A DNA stretch of 64,000 nucleotides from Candidatus Kapaibacterium sp. (GTDB lineage: Bacteria > Bacteroidota > Ignavibacteria > Kapaibacteriales > JAEUSM01): assembly GCA_016788785.1 (NCBI GenBank), contig JAEUSM010000014.1, forward strand, positions 1 to 64,000, given 5' to 3'. Below, one piece after another: positions 18,091 through 27,630 of this stretch; positions within the stretch are counted from its first letter, which is position 1, and each line of letters starts with the position of its first letter. Both the position numbers and the translations under genes were made by a program. The notes beneath the pieces are model-generated. The model was not told where the DNA came from and ran no database searches. It saw nothing but the letters and a program-made list of their open reading frames with translations.

Positions 18091-18097
18091 ATTTTTG
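18090..18097 (+). promoter_or_regulatory. -7 element TATTTTTG, four bases before the ATG at 18102
   Basis: Exact TAnnTTTG match overlapping the tail of the upstream terminator, with a possible -33 TTG at 18065-18067 (22-base spacer). Transcription would begin at or next to the ATG, giving a leaderless mRNA. Confidence 0.5.
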
Positions 18098-18101
18098 TTC
18101 T

Positions 18102-21100
18102 ATGACTTTAAAAATTACTCAAATTCTTTGGAATTTGCTCCTCGTTTTTACGATATTCCAATGCACAATTTCATCGCATGCACAATCCCCAATTCCATTG
18201 AGCGGGGTTATTAACTCCTATCATAAAGCAAGGATTCTTTCACACTGCAACGGTACTCTCTTTGTTCCAAATGCTACTTCCAATTTCACTATAGGACAAG
18301 AATTTGTACTTATTCAAATGCAAGGTGCAGTTACTGATACTTCGACTACAAATTATGGTTCTGTTATTGAATACAATGGAGCAGGAAAATATGAAATTAA
18401 TTCTATTCGAACAATCAAAGGTGATACTATTGAGTGTGAATTTGTTTTTACGAATGAATATCGAAATTCTGATGCTTCATTACAAATAGTACCCATAATT
18501 CGTTATCCATCTGTGTCCATTGTAGATTCTGTCGTTGCAAAACCGTGGGACACAAACAATTTAGGAGGTGTGGTTGTACTTTTCGCTGACACCATTTTCT
18601 TAGATGGTATCATTTCTGCTGACCAGAAAGGATTTTTGGGAGGTGATGTTTCGACCTTTAGAGATACATGCGATATTTTTGATTTAGGTTTGCCAGCTAT
18701 AAATAATGGAGTAACTGGCCAAAAAGGCTATGGAATCTCAGAAGCTCCATTTAATCACAAGTCTGGAATTGGTGCTTTTGCCAATGCTGGTGGTGCTGGT
18801 GCTGGTCATAACTCTGGTGCGGGTGGTGGCTCAAATCGAACCAATGCAGGTAAAGGTGGTAAACAATATCCTGTTTGTGATCTAAATTTATTCAATGGTG
18901 GTTTTGGTGGAAAAGAAGCTCTCGAAATAGATGATTCTACTCGCTTGTTTTTAGGCGGTGGTGGTGGTGGTGGACAACAAAACAATAATTTAGCGACCAA
19001 AGGAGGTATTGGTGGTGGTATTATTATATGCAAAACCAAACACTTACAAACAATTCAAGGAGGATCATTTACAGCTACAGGTCAAACTCCTCCTATTGGT
19101 GGAAATGACAGTCAAGGTGGTGGAGGTGCAGGAGGAACAATAGTACTCAATGCAGATTCAATTATTGGACAGATTATTCTTAATGTTCAAGGTGGCGATG
19201 GTGGTACATGTCGGAATACATTGCATGGTGCTGGTGGCGGTGGATCTGGTGGTGTAGCTATTTTGAACGATACGTTAACGACATCGTTAGTAATTCAAAA
19301 AAATGGTGGAAATGGTGGTATTGGAGGAGTAGATAACGCCGCAAATAGAGTATATAAAGGTGAGAATGGAGAAGAAGGAATTTCATTACAAAACCAAATT
19401 CATTTCGCTCAAAAACGTAGAAGAAATGCTCTACTTACAGTCAATTCTTTGGTGCCTACATCTGTTTGCAAAGGTGATACTGTAACCCTCGAATTTTCGG
19501 ATAATGATGTAAATTCGTTAACACTTTTTTCTTCATCTTTAGAAATTCAAAAAAACCCACTAAACCAATATTCCGTCATAATAGATACAGCTACAACATT
19601 TACCGTGTACTATTCCTACGATTATGATTGTTTGGATACCTTCTCTTTTGCAATTGGTGTTAATCCAAGACCTAATAAGGCACTCTCACTCACAAATGAT
19701 GTAACAATTTGTGTTAATGATTCTATTACCATAACAGCAATAGATTCTTCTGCAAGATATCAATGGAATAATGGAGATACTACACGTAGTATCACCGTGA
19801 AATCAGCAGGTCAATATTTTGTTCGTATCGAAAATTCTTTTGGGTGTGATTCATATAGTGATACTATTGCAGTTTCAATCTCCCCATTTCAAAATCCTCA
19901 ATTCAATGAACCGAAAACAATCACTATTTGTCCCGATAGTTCAACGACAATTAGTATAGCAAATACAAGTGAATTTGTTTCGTATCGTTGGAACACAAAT
20001 GACACAACACCAACTATATCTGTTACTACTCCGGGAAAGTATTTTGTTCAAACTGTGAATCAAAAAGGCTGTTTACTCTTTTCAGATACAGTTGAGATTC
20101 AAAATTATTCAGTAGTTCCCTCAATAGCAACTTCCATTCAATTTGATTCTGTTGACATTGTTAATGAAAAATTACTAACTATTTCTTTAATTAATCAAGG
20201 GCTGGATGAATTTGCAGTTTCGACAAAATTGCTAAATGACAATACAATTGGGTTTTCATTGATGAACTCAAATCAATCAACAAATCTACTACCTGGACAA
20301 AGTCAACAAACTACTATTCGATTTTTTCCAGTTCAACAAATTGAGTATACTGATTCTTTGGAAATCACCATTCTTTCTCCATGCAGACGGGTTATCTATG
20401 TACCAATTTATGGATATGGAAGAGGACATTTTATTACAAAACTTTCACTACCAGATACATCTTTGTCGGTATTTGATAGAAATGTAACTATCCCTCTGAC
20501 AATATCTTTGACTCCTTCATATACAATTCCATTTTCCACATTAGAGTATTCCATAGAATTTGAAGGTGGAGCATTTTATCCTATTGAGCAAAAAGAGAGT
20601 CGCTATTCATTCAACAAGGCTAATACTCTTTCCTCATTGTTTGTTCAACATACTGAACCATTATTATTCGGTTCAACGTTGACAATTCCAATTCGTGGAG
20701 ATGTTCTTTTGGGTGAACAAGAAAACAACAGAATTGTTATTTCCAATGCACAATGGAGCAATTCTTCAGTCAATTACATAGATTCAATTGAAGTTAAAAA
20801 TGGTTCTATTCAGTTAACGGAATTATGCTTTGATGGTGGGATTCGATTGTTGAAACCATTTAATTCTCAATTTTCTCTTACTGCCTTATCAACTATTGTA
20901 GATGATAAAATAGACGTTATCATAGATTGCAAAGAAGTTGGAGAGTATTCGTTGAAAGTATTTACATTGCAAGGGAATGAAATTCATTCACAGCAATTTA
21001 GCCATACACTTCAACAAAATGCTAAAAAACAAATCTCTATTTCAATTTCTACCTTTGCTTCTGGAATGTACATACTTCAATGTAGCTCTCCTACAAATAT

Positions 21101-21128
21101 TGACAGAATTTCAATTATAAAACAGTAA
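18102..21128 (+). CDS. Large secreted glycine-rich surface protein with T9SS tail
   Basis: A 1008-residue exported protein. The start at 18102 is chosen because upstream in-frame codons lie within a terminator; it gives a signal peptide ending ISSHAQ. Residues of about 150-440 form a glycine-rich beta region with runs such as GGGGGGG and GAGGGGSGG, resembling adhesin or agglutinin-like domains of gliding and social bacteria. Ig-like repeats with WNNGDTTRSITV and WNTNDTTPTISV follow. A module at about 770-930 matches the one in the giant protein at 2163 (VLLGEQ, SNAQW, LCFDGG). The C-terminus is T9SS-like (ASGMYILQCSS...ISIIKQ). Binding partner unknown. Confidence 0.8.
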   Translation: MTLKITQILWNLLLVFTIFQCTISSHAQSPIPLSGVINSYHKARILSHCNGTLFVPNATSNFTIGQEFVLIQMQGAVTDTSTTNYGSVIEYNGAGKYEINSIRTIKGDTIECEFVFTNEYRNSDASLQIVPIIRYPSVSIVDSVVAKPWDTNNLGGVVVLFADTIFLDGIISADQKGFLGGDVSTFRDTCDIFDLGLPAINNGVTGQKGYGISEAPFNHKSGIGAFANAGGAGAGHNSGAGGGSNRTNAGKGGKQYPVCDLNLFNGGFGGKEALEIDDSTRLFLGGGGGGGQQNNNLATKGGIGGGIIICKTKHLQTIQGGSFTATGQTPPIGGNDSQGGGGAGGTIVLNADSIIGQIILNVQGGDGGTCRNTLHGAGGGGSGGVAILNDTLTTSLVIQKNGGNGGIGGVDNAANRVYKGENGEEGISLQNQIHFAQKRRRNALLTVNSLVPTSVCKGDTVTLEFSDNDVNSLTLFSSSLEIQKNPLNQYSVIIDTATTFTVYYSYDYDCLDTFSFAIGVNPRPNKALSLTNDVTICVNDSITITAIDSSARYQWNNGDTTRSITVKSAGQYFVRIENSFGCDSYSDTIAVSISPFQNPQFNEPKTITICPDSSTTISIANTSEFVSYRWNTNDTTPTISVTTPGKYFVQTVNQKGCLLFSDTVEIQNYSVVPSIATSIQFDSVDIVNEKLLTISLINQGLDEFAVSTKLLNDNTIGFSLMNSNQSTNLLPGQSQQTTIRFFPVQQIEYTDSLEITILSPCRRVIYVPIYGYGRGHFITKLSLPDTSLSVFDRNVTIPLTISLTPSYTIPFSTLEYSIEFEGGAFYPIEQKESRYSFNKANTLSSLFVQHTEPLLFGSTLTIPIRGDVLLGEQENNRIVISNAQWSNSSVNYIDSIEVKNGSIQLTELCFDGGIRLLKPFNSQFSLTALSTIVDDKIDVIIDCKEVGEYSLKVFTLQGNEIHSQQFSHTLQQNAKKQISISISTFASGMYILQCSSPTNIDRISIIKQ

Positions 21129-21131
21129 TTG

Positions 21132-21163
21132 TTGTCATATTTCCAAGAAAGATTCTATATTTG
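21132..21163 (+). promoter_or_regulatory. Promoter of the glycan block: TTG-N21-TATATTTG
   Basis: TTG at 21132-21134 and TATATTTG at 21156-21163 have consensus spacing. It lies just after the surface-protein stop and about 58 bases before the TTG start of the PseB-like gene. Confidence 0.6.
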
Positions 21164-21220
21164 CACTATGATAAATAATTCAAACCTTTAGCTCGAAAGT
21201 TAAATTCGAAAGGCTTCTCA

Positions 21221-22198
21221 TTGATTAATGGAAAAAACATTCTTATAACCGGCGGTACTGGTTCATTCGGAAAACAGTTTACAAAAACGGTTCTTGAACA
21301 ATATAGACCTAATAAAGTTATTATTTTTAGTCGTGATGAGCTAAAACAATTTGAGATGCAGTACGAATTTCCCAAATCTCAACATCCTTCATTACGCTAT
21401 TTTTTAGGAGATATTCGAGATAAAGAACGATTACTTCGAGCATTTTCCGATGTTGATATCGTGATTCATGCAGCTGCTATGAAACAAGTTCCAGCAGCTG
21501 AATATAATCCATTAGAGGCTATAAAAACGAACGTCATTGGAGCGGCGAACATCGTCGATGCAGCAATTGATTGTGGTGTTGAACATGTTGTAGCACTCTC
21601 AACCGATAAAGCAGTCAACCCCATAAACCTTTACGGAGCAACCAAACTTTGTTCTGACAAGTTATTTGTCGCTGGGAATGCCTATTCTGGAGCTAAAAAA
21701 ACGAAATTTTCCGTTGTTCGATATGGTAATGTTGTCGGTAGTAGAGGGAGTGTTGTGCCGTTTTTTGCAAAAATGAAAGAGACAGGTATCATTCCTATTA
21801 CAGATGAACGAATGACTCGTTTTTGGATTACCTTGGATCAAGGTGTAAAATTTGTACTTCAATCTTTACAAACAATGACTGGTGGAGAAATTTTTATTCC
21901 AAAAATACCAAGTATGAAAATCGTTGATTTGGCAACTGCGATAGCTCCCAATTGTCAACGAACCATTGTTGGTATACGACCTGGTGAAAAACTCCATGAA
22001 ATGTTACTTTCTGAAGATGAAGCTCGTAATGCTTTTGACATTGGTGATAGATACGTAATTGCCGATGCAAACAAACTTGAGTATTGGAAATCTCAGCCTT
22101 CAGCTGTACCAGTTGGTGAGGATTTCCGTTATGCTTCCGATACGAATAATGAATGGTTAACAGTTGCTCAATTACAAGATATGATTGATTCTAAATAG
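21221..22198 (+). CDS. pseB: PseB-like UDP-GlcNAc 4,6-dehydratase (inverting)
   Basis: A 325-residue short-chain dehydrogenase/reductase-type nucleotide-sugar dehydratase. It has the NAD(P) loop TGGTGSFG (10-17), DELKQFEM, DIRDKERL, AAAMKQVPAAEYNP, the catalytic-region STDKAVNPINLYGATK and VRYGNVVGSRGSV. This matches PseB/FlaA1, which starts pseudaminic-acid synthesis for flagellin glycosylation, or the related capsule enzymes. It starts at TTG with AAAGG upstream; no ATG fits. The next gene follows after 8 bases, so they form an operon. pseC and pseI are not in the window, so the end product is open. Confidence 0.85.
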   Translation: MINGKNILITGGTGSFGKQFTKTVLEQYRPNKVIIFSRDELKQFEMQYEFPKSQHPSLRYFLGDIRDKERLLRAFSDVDIVIHAAAMKQVPAAEYNPLEAIKTNVIGAANIVDAAIDCGVEHVVALSTDKAVNPINLYGATKLCSDKLFVAGNAYSGAKKTKFSVVRYGNVVGSRGSVVPFFAKMKETGIIPITDERMTRFWITLDQGVKFVLQSLQTMTGGEIFIPKIPSMKIVDLATAIAPNCQRTIVGIRPGEKLHEMLLSEDEARNAFDIGDRYVIADANKLEYWKSQPSAVPVGEDFRYASDTNNEWLTVAQLQDMIDSK

Positions 22199-22206
22199 GA
22201 AACACT

Positions 22207-22770
22207 TTGAAAATAAAAGAAACATTTTTTGACGGTGAAGTCAAACTTTTAGAACCAACCATTTTTCCCGACTCTCGAGGTTTTTTTATGGAAGCTTATC
22301 GTGAGGATACTTTAGCAAATTTGGGTTTACCATCTGTTTATCGACAAGACAATCTTTCAGGTTCGGTCAAAAATGTCATACGTGGATTACATTTCCAATG
22401 GTCACCGGCAATGAGCAAATTGATGCGAGTGAATGTTGGAACAGCATTTTTAGTTGCTGTTGATATTCGAATTGGTTCGCCAACATTCGGTAAATGGGTT
22501 GGAGTTGAAGCATCTGCTGATAATAAATTACAATTATTTGCTCCTGCATATTTTGCTCGTGGATTTTGTATTCTTTCCGAATATGCGGAAATTTATTACA
22601 AATGTACAGCTATTTATAATCAACCTTGTGAATCTGGCATTCTGTTCTCTGACCCCGATATCGGTATTGATTGGCCTGTTAAAAATCCAATTCTTTCTGA
22701 TAAAGATGCAAAGGCTCAAACCCTTCAAGAATGGGTAAATAAACCTGAATCAAAAAATTTTCTCTATTAA
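22207..22770 (+). CDS. rfbC: dTDP-4-dehydrorhamnose 3,5-epimerase family protein
   Basis: A 187-residue cupin-fold epimerase of the RmlC family, acting on a 4-keto nucleotide sugar. Family motifs are PDSRGFFMEAYR, RQDNLSGSVKNVIRGLHFQ (with the catalytic-region His), VDIRIGSPTFGKW and DPDIGIDWP. In the usual GFaHGF motif the His is replaced (FARGFCILS), so the substrate may not be dTDP-rhamnose precursor. The start is TTG 22207 with AGGAAAC before it, 8 bases after the PseB-like stop; together they probably make a modified sugar for glycans. Confidence 0.82.
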   Translation: MKIKETFFDGEVKLLEPTIFPDSRGFFMEAYREDTLANLGLPSVYRQDNLSGSVKNVIRGLHFQWSPAMSKLMRVNVGTAFLVAVDIRIGSPTFGKWVGVEASADNKLQLFAPAYFARGFCILSEYAEIYYKCTAIYNQPCESGILFSDPDIGIDWPVKNPILSDKDAKAQTLQEWVNKPESKNFLY

Positions 22771-22785
22771 ATTAATTGAAAATGG

Positions 22786-22793
22786 TACTTTTG
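22786..22793 (+). promoter_or_regulatory. -7 element TACTTTTG for the giant glycosyltransferase
   Basis: Exact TAnnTTTG about 50 bases upstream of the ATG at 22843; no spaced TTG was found. Confidence 0.4.
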
Positions 22794-22842
22794 TAAATTA
22801 GTACCACTATTTCTCAAACTACACAGACGAAAGATAGAATCA

Positions 22843-25800
22843 ATGGACGAAGTGACAACAACCAATAATGATAATATGAACAATGATTTTTCTAATTCAG
22901 ATAATCAAGAATTCGCACCCTTAGTTTTGCTCAATCTTGGTTGTGGAACCGATATTCGGGATGGGTATACCAATATTGATATAGTGCCTTTGAATGATTC
23001 AGTTGTTGCATGTGATGTTCGAGAACTCGACTATGACGATGAAAGTGTCGATGGTATGTTGGCATTAAACATTTTGCAATGTTTTCCAATACAAGAAATT
23101 CCTCAAATTCTCACTGATTGGTATGCTTTTCTTAGTGAGGGTGCTGAAATTGTTGTTTCTGTTCCTTCGTTATCACTCGCTGCTGAGGAATATAGCTTTG
23201 AAAATTGGAGTGCTTCTAAATTCAATACATTTCTTTTTGGAGAACAAACCAACGAAGGCAATTTTCATCTATCAGCTTTTGATGTTACAACCCTAAGAAA
23301 TTGTTTTGAACAATCTCCATTTGTCATTTTGTCTGTTGAAGAAGATCTTTCCGAACTTTCCATTATTTTACGTGCTATTAAACCAGTGCAAGAACATTCT
23401 TCCCCAATAAAATTGTTCATCGAAGAAGCTCACGATGACGATATTGATGAAGACGACGAAGATTTCCGTTCTGAATGGGATGAGGAAGATTATGATGACG
23501 AAGATATGGAACAACCCGACGATTTTTATGATGATGAAATAATCGTTGATGAAAATTTTGAACGAGAAATTGAAGCAGAAATTGAGCTTTTCAAAAATCA
23601 AATTAACGAAATTGAAGAAGAATTTTCCGAAATTATCAAAAACGATATTGAAGAAACTCAAGACACTCAAGCTTCAAGTGACGATGAAATAGTATCAGTT
23701 GAAATTGAAATAGATGAATCTGATACTGATGAAATCGAAGAAATCACTAATTTAGATGATTTATTATCTGAAATTGAAATTGATGATGAAGATAATGAAC
23801 TTTTAGAGGATGTGGATATTATCCAATCTATCAATGAAGACATCGAATTGGATGAGGATTTAGAATCTGAATTCGATGATAATGATGAAAATGACGTTGA
23901 ATCTTCTGAAGATACTGAAACATTACCGTTAGATTTTGATGAAATTGTTTCTGAAGAGGAACAAGAAGAGGTTTCTGAAGAACTTGAAGACGAAGATTTC
24001 CTCATTGAAGATGACGAAGAAATTTTAGATGAAGATTCAACTGAAGAAGAATTCGAAATAGATATCATCGATTTAGAGGAAGAAGAGGAATTACTCGATT
24101 CTGAAGAAGATGTTGATATTACTTCGCCAGAAGAAGTCGAAATTACATCTGAAGAGACTGAAGATGAAGAAATTCAAATGACTGATGAAGAATACGCAAA
24201 CGCACTGAATAGCATTTCGATTCCTTCTGCAACACAAGAATTTGCGTTAGAAATTCCTCTTTCAAATGATGATGAACTGTTTGATGATTTCCCTGAAATC
24301 GAGGAAGAACCAAGTTCAACATTAGAAACACCATCAATCATTGAAACTGCATTTTCGGATGATAGTTCCGACGAAGTAGATGCTTTTGAGGATTTGGATG
24401 TGGAATTAGATCAGCTATTGGAACAATCCATCGTTGATGATGAACCGAAGATAGATTTTGCATTCCCAGCTCCAACTGAACAATCGATTCCTGCGAAAAC
24501 AGTTGATAAACAATTAAATATATTTTGGGAAGGTTCCCAATTTACCTATCATTCATTAGCCCTTATCAATAGAGAACATTGTTTCAACTTACTCAGAGCA
24601 GGTGTTGCTGACGTTACTATCTTACCTTACGAAGAAGATACGTTTGAACCAGAAGGTGAAAAGTTCGAAGCATTGAAAAATGTTGATATTCGCTACAAAC
24701 AAGAGTGGGAAACTACTACCAGTGGTTTGCCAACTGTTCTCATTCGTCATACATGGCCTCCACGCACAGACGCTCCTTCGAATTCAAAATGGATTGTTAT
24801 GCAACCATGGGAATTTTCCGAATTGCGTTCAGATTTTGTCGACGTGTTCCAACGTGCAGATGAAGTGTGGGTTCCTTCGCATTTTGTGAGAAATATTTAT
24901 GTCAAAGCAGGTATTTCTCCTGATAAAGTACAGGTCATTCCTAATGGTGTCAATCCCCAATTGTTTACTCCATTAGGTGATGCATATCCTTTGGAAACAA
25001 CGAAACAATGTCGATTCCTTTTTGTTGGTGGAACTATCTACCGTAAAGGTATCGATGTGTTGTTGCAATCGTATGTGGCAACATTTTCAAAAGAGGATTC
25101 TGTTACCTTAGTCATCAAAGATTTGGGTGGAGATTCATTCTACAAAGGGCAAACTGCTCAAAATTTGATTAAAGAAATTCAGCAAAATCCTGATGCTCCA
25201 GAGATAATCTATATTGACGAAAAGTTAACCGAAGAAGAAATGGCTGCACTTTACAGAGCTTGTACAGTGTTTGTATCGCCGTATAGAGGTGAAGGTTTTT
25301 CTTTACCAACCTTAGAAGCTATGTCGTCAGGTTTACCAGTGATTGTTACTCAAGGTGGTCCGACTGATGAATATGTCAACGAAGATTGTGGTTGGTTAAT
25401 TCCTTCAACGCACACTTACATTGGCAATAGATTTGGCAATTACGATTTGACTGGCAATGCATTCGTTTTAGAACCTGACAAAGAAGCTCTTGCCGATGCG
25501 ATGCTTCGAGCGTATGCATTCCCTTATGAATGTGTACAAAAAGGATTAAATGGGTCTATTGTTGCTCGTACGCAGTTGACATGGAATCTATCGACAATGA
25601 AAGCGTTAAAACGTTTGGATGTCTTGTACAATACGACGATGGCAGAAGATGCTGTGGATACTTTGCAAGATGTTCCAGATTCTTCTACTATCTTTGCACA
25701 AGCAGAAGTTGCTTTCCGAGCAAAAGATTTTGATATTGCTATTGAATTATACAATACAGTTTATACCATACGAGGAATTTCACCGAAATTAGCACTTTTG

Positions 25801-26307
25801 GGTGTCCATCGTTTGGCAATGATAGGATTATTAGACCAAGAAATTGAATTTGTGCAAGATTGCCTTATCAAAGCTGATGAATTTGTTCAAGACCATCCGG
25901 ATACACTCTATATCAAAGCATCACTGTTGGCATTGCAACAACAGTGGGTTGAGGCTTCCGAGATACTGAATACTCTTATTGAAAACTGGGACACCTATCG
26001 CTATCAATCACTTATTGGCATCCGTTTGACCAATTTATTATGTGCTGCAGGAAATGCAGTTTATTACGGTTCTTCCGATTTGCAAGATCGCACGGAGGAA
26101 GTATCCGCTGCTCATCAACTGTATAGTGCCTCACTGAAAGATGATCCAGATAATGCAGAGGCATGTTACGGTGCTGCACTCTGTTTCAATGAATTTGGAT
26201 TACTCAAAGATGCAAAAAAAATGCTTGAATGGGCTATCCAACTATCTCCTGAATTTACTGCCGCTTCAGATTTGCTTACAATCATTGAAAACGATTTAGA
26301 AGAATAA
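22843..26307 (+). CDS. Methyltransferase-like / acidic linker / GT4 glycosyltransferase / TPR fusion
   Basis: An 1154-residue cytoplasmic multidomain protein. Residues of about 27-185 resemble a class I SAM methyltransferase (LLNLGCGTDIRDGYTNIDI, then a hydrophobic post-motif), perhaps degenerate. Residues of about 196-544 are an extreme Asp/Glu-rich low-complexity linker. Residues of about 557-930 are a GT-B family 4 glycosyltransferase (VIPNGVNPQLF, FVGGTIYRKGIDVLLQSY, YRGEGFSLPTLEAMSSGLPV with the EX7E pattern). The remainder holds TPR-like helices (AKDFDIAIELYN; NAEACYGAALCFNEFGLL). It follows the PseB-like and RmlC-like genes, so it may transfer their sugar to flagellin or another surface target. 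The acceptor is unknown. Confidence 0.82.
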   Translation: MDEVTTTNNDNMNNDFSNSDNQEFAPLVLLNLGCGTDIRDGYTNIDIVPLNDSVVACDVRELDYDDESVDGMLALNILQCFPIQEIPQILTDWYAFLSEGAEIVVSVPSLSLAAEEYSFENWSASKFNTFLFGEQTNEGNFHLSAFDVTTLRNCFEQSPFVILSVEEDLSELSIILRAIKPVQEHSSPIKLFIEEAHDDDIDEDDEDFRSEWDEEDYDDEDMEQPDDFYDDEIIVDENFEREIEAEIELFKNQINEIEEEFSEIIKNDIEETQDTQASSDDEIVSVEIEIDESDTDEIEEITNLDDLLSEIEIDDEDNELLEDVDIIQSINEDIELDEDLESEFDDNDENDVESSEDTETLPLDFDEIVSEEEQEEVSEELEDEDFLIEDDEEILDEDSTEEEFEIDIIDLEEEEELLDSEEDVDITSPEEVEITSEETEDEEIQMTDEEYANALNSISIPSATQEFALEIPLSNDDELFDDFPEIEEEPSSTLETPSIIETAFSDDSSDEVDAFEDLDVELDQLLEQSIVDDEPKIDFAFPAPTEQSIPAKTVDKQLNIFWEGSQFTYHSLALINREHCFNLLRAGVADVTILPYEEDTFEPEGEKFEALKNVDIRYKQEWETTTSGLPTVLIRHTWPPRTDAPSNSKWIVMQPWEFSELRSDFVDVFQRADEVWVPSHFVRNIYVKAGISPDKVQVIPNGVNPQLFTPLGDAYPLETTKQCRFLFVGGTIYRKGIDVLLQSYVATFSKEDSVTLVIKDLGGDSFYKGQTAQNLIKEIQQNPDAPEIIYIDEKLTEEEMAALYRACTVFVSPYRGEGFSLPTLEAMSSGLPVIVTQGGPTDEYVNEDCGWLIPSTHTYIGNRFGNYDLTGNAFVLEPDKEALADAMLRAYAFPYECVQKGLNGSIVARTQLTWNLSTMKALKRLDVLYNTTMAEDAVDTLQDVPDSSTIFAQAEVAFRAKDFDIAIELYNTVYTIRGISPKLALLGVHRLAMIGLLDQEIEFVQDCLIKADEFVQDHPDTLYIKASLLALQQQWVEASEILNTLIENWDTYRYQSLIGIRLTNLLCAAGNAVYYGSSDLQDRTEEVSAAHQLYSASLKDDPDNAEACYGAALCFNEFGLLKDAKKMLEWAIQLSPEFTAASDLLTIIENDLEE

Positions 26308-26324
26308 ATTTCAATACTTTCTAC

Positions 26325-26361
26325 AAAGCTTCAATCAATAATTTTTGATTGGAGCTTTTTT
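26325..26361 (+). terminator. Terminator after the glycosyltransferase
   Basis: AAAGCTTCAATCA pairs with TGATTGGAGCTTT (one wobble), followed by a T run. Confidence 0.8.
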
Positions 26362-26441
26362 GTTTTGGAAGTGTTTTGATTGATATTTGTAATTTCCAAA
26401 GTAAATATAATATTCTACTATGAATTTCGAATGAAATTACG

Positions 26442-26449
26442 TACTTTTG
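26442..26449 (+). promoter_or_regulatory. -7 element TACTTTTG for dnaN
   Basis: Exact TAnnTTTG, 37 bases before the dnaN ATG; the element is identical to that of tRNA-Val. Confidence 0.5.
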
Positions 26450-26486
26450 TAAGTATCTAACAAAAAAATATAAAAGCCAAGTAGTT

Positions 26487-27626
26487 ATGAAATTTACTGT
26501 CTCCGTTTCCGACTTCCGCAAAGCTCTCCAACAAGTGAGTAGTGTCATTCCTGTTAAAACGACTATCATAGCATACGAACATATTTTAGCTTCTTTGGAA
26601 GGTAATACGTTACAATTAATTGGCTCTGATCCTGAAGCTACCATTATTACTTCTATCAATGTTTCTGGTGAAGATGATGGGCAAGCGTTATTCCCTGCAA
26701 AAAGTTTTGTCGATACCATAAAAGCATTAAGTTCTGAAGGTTCTATTACCGTTCAATATTCTTCTATAGACAATTTTATTTCTGTTACAACCTTCAACGG
26801 GATGTACAAAATCAAAGGTATGGATGCCGTTATCTATCCTGAAATTCCTACTTTTGATACCGAAAGTGCTATTCCATTCAAAGCAGGTGTTTTACAACAA
26901 ATTGCAAAAAAAACTACATTTGCGGTTTCAAAAGATCAATACCGTTTGTCAATGACTGGTGTGTTCTTCCAATTTGAACCAACAAAATTATTGACCTATG
27001 CAACAGATGGATATAGACTTTCTCGATACACCTTAGCCTCTGAAGAAAATGAAGCATTTCCGGAAGGAATGTCATTCATCGTTCCTGAGCGTATTATGAA
27101 ATTGATTGAAAAATCAGAAACTGAAACAGTCCTTTCCGTCAATAGCCAACGAACTCATATCAGATGTGATATGGGAACAACGACATTCATCTCTCGTTTG
27201 ATTGACGAGAAATTTCCTCCATGCGAAAATGTAATTCCAAAAGAGAATACTGTTCTATTGAAAGTTTCATTAGATGATATTGTCAATTCTATCAAACGTA
27301 TTGTTGTATTGGCAAATCAAACGTCGAAACAAATGAAATTTTCGATAAAAAACGATGTTTTAGTTATTCTCTCTGAAGATGCTGACTCTGGGAATAATGC
27401 TTCGGAAAGCATCCCATGTGAATTACAAGGATTTGAAGAAGAAATCTTTGATATTGGATTCAACTATACATATTTGTTGGAAGCATTGCAAAACCTTTCT
27501 TCAAATGAAATTGCTGAAGATGGTACAATAGTTATGACGTTTTCAACTCCTACGAAAGCGGCTCTTATCAAACCATCTGAACAAGACAATACATTGTTGA
27601 TGTTAGTAATGCCTGTGAGAATCTAA
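26487..27626 (+). CDS. dnaN: DNA polymerase III sliding clamp (beta subunit)
   Basis: The 379-residue ring-forming clamp that tethers the replicative polymerase to DNA. The N-terminus MKFTVSVSDFRKALQQVSSVIP, the GSDPEATI segment, FAVSKDQYRLSMTGVFFQ, ATDGYRLS and the C-terminal LMLVMPVRI are all characteristic. It has its own promoter and is followed 4 bases later by the thioredoxin-like gene. dnaA and recF are not adjacent, so this is not an oriC-type neighbourhood. Confidence 0.97.
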   Translation: MKFTVSVSDFRKALQQVSSVIPVKTTIIAYEHILASLEGNTLQLIGSDPEATIITSINVSGEDDGQALFPAKSFVDTIKALSSEGSITVQYSSIDNFISVTTFNGMYKIKGMDAVIYPEIPTFDTESAIPFKAGVLQQIAKKTTFAVSKDQYRLSMTGVFFQFEPTKLLTYATDGYRLSRYTLASEENEAFPEGMSFIVPERIMKLIEKSETETVLSVNSQRTHIRCDMGTTTFISRLIDEKFPPCENVIPKENTVLLKVSLDDIVNSIKRIVVLANQTSKQMKFSIKNDVLVILSEDADSGNNASESIPCELQGFEEEIFDIGFNYTYLLEALQNLSSNEIAEDGTIVMTFSTPTKAALIKPSEQDNTLLMLVMPVRI

Positions 27627-27630
27627 TCCA

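Noticed and set aside
18806-19039. Pro-rich minus-strand ORF opposite the surface protein
   Set aside because: It is the complement of the glycine-rich repeat region.
23368-24068. Ser- and Phe-rich minus-strand ORFs opposite the glycosyltransferase
   Set aside because: They are the complement of the GAA/GAT-rich acidic linker and encode only low-complexity sequence.
26487-27626. Possible origin of replication near dnaN
   Set aside because: No dnaA, recF, gyrB or cluster of DnaA boxes is seen; dnaN is alone with a thioredoxin-like gene.
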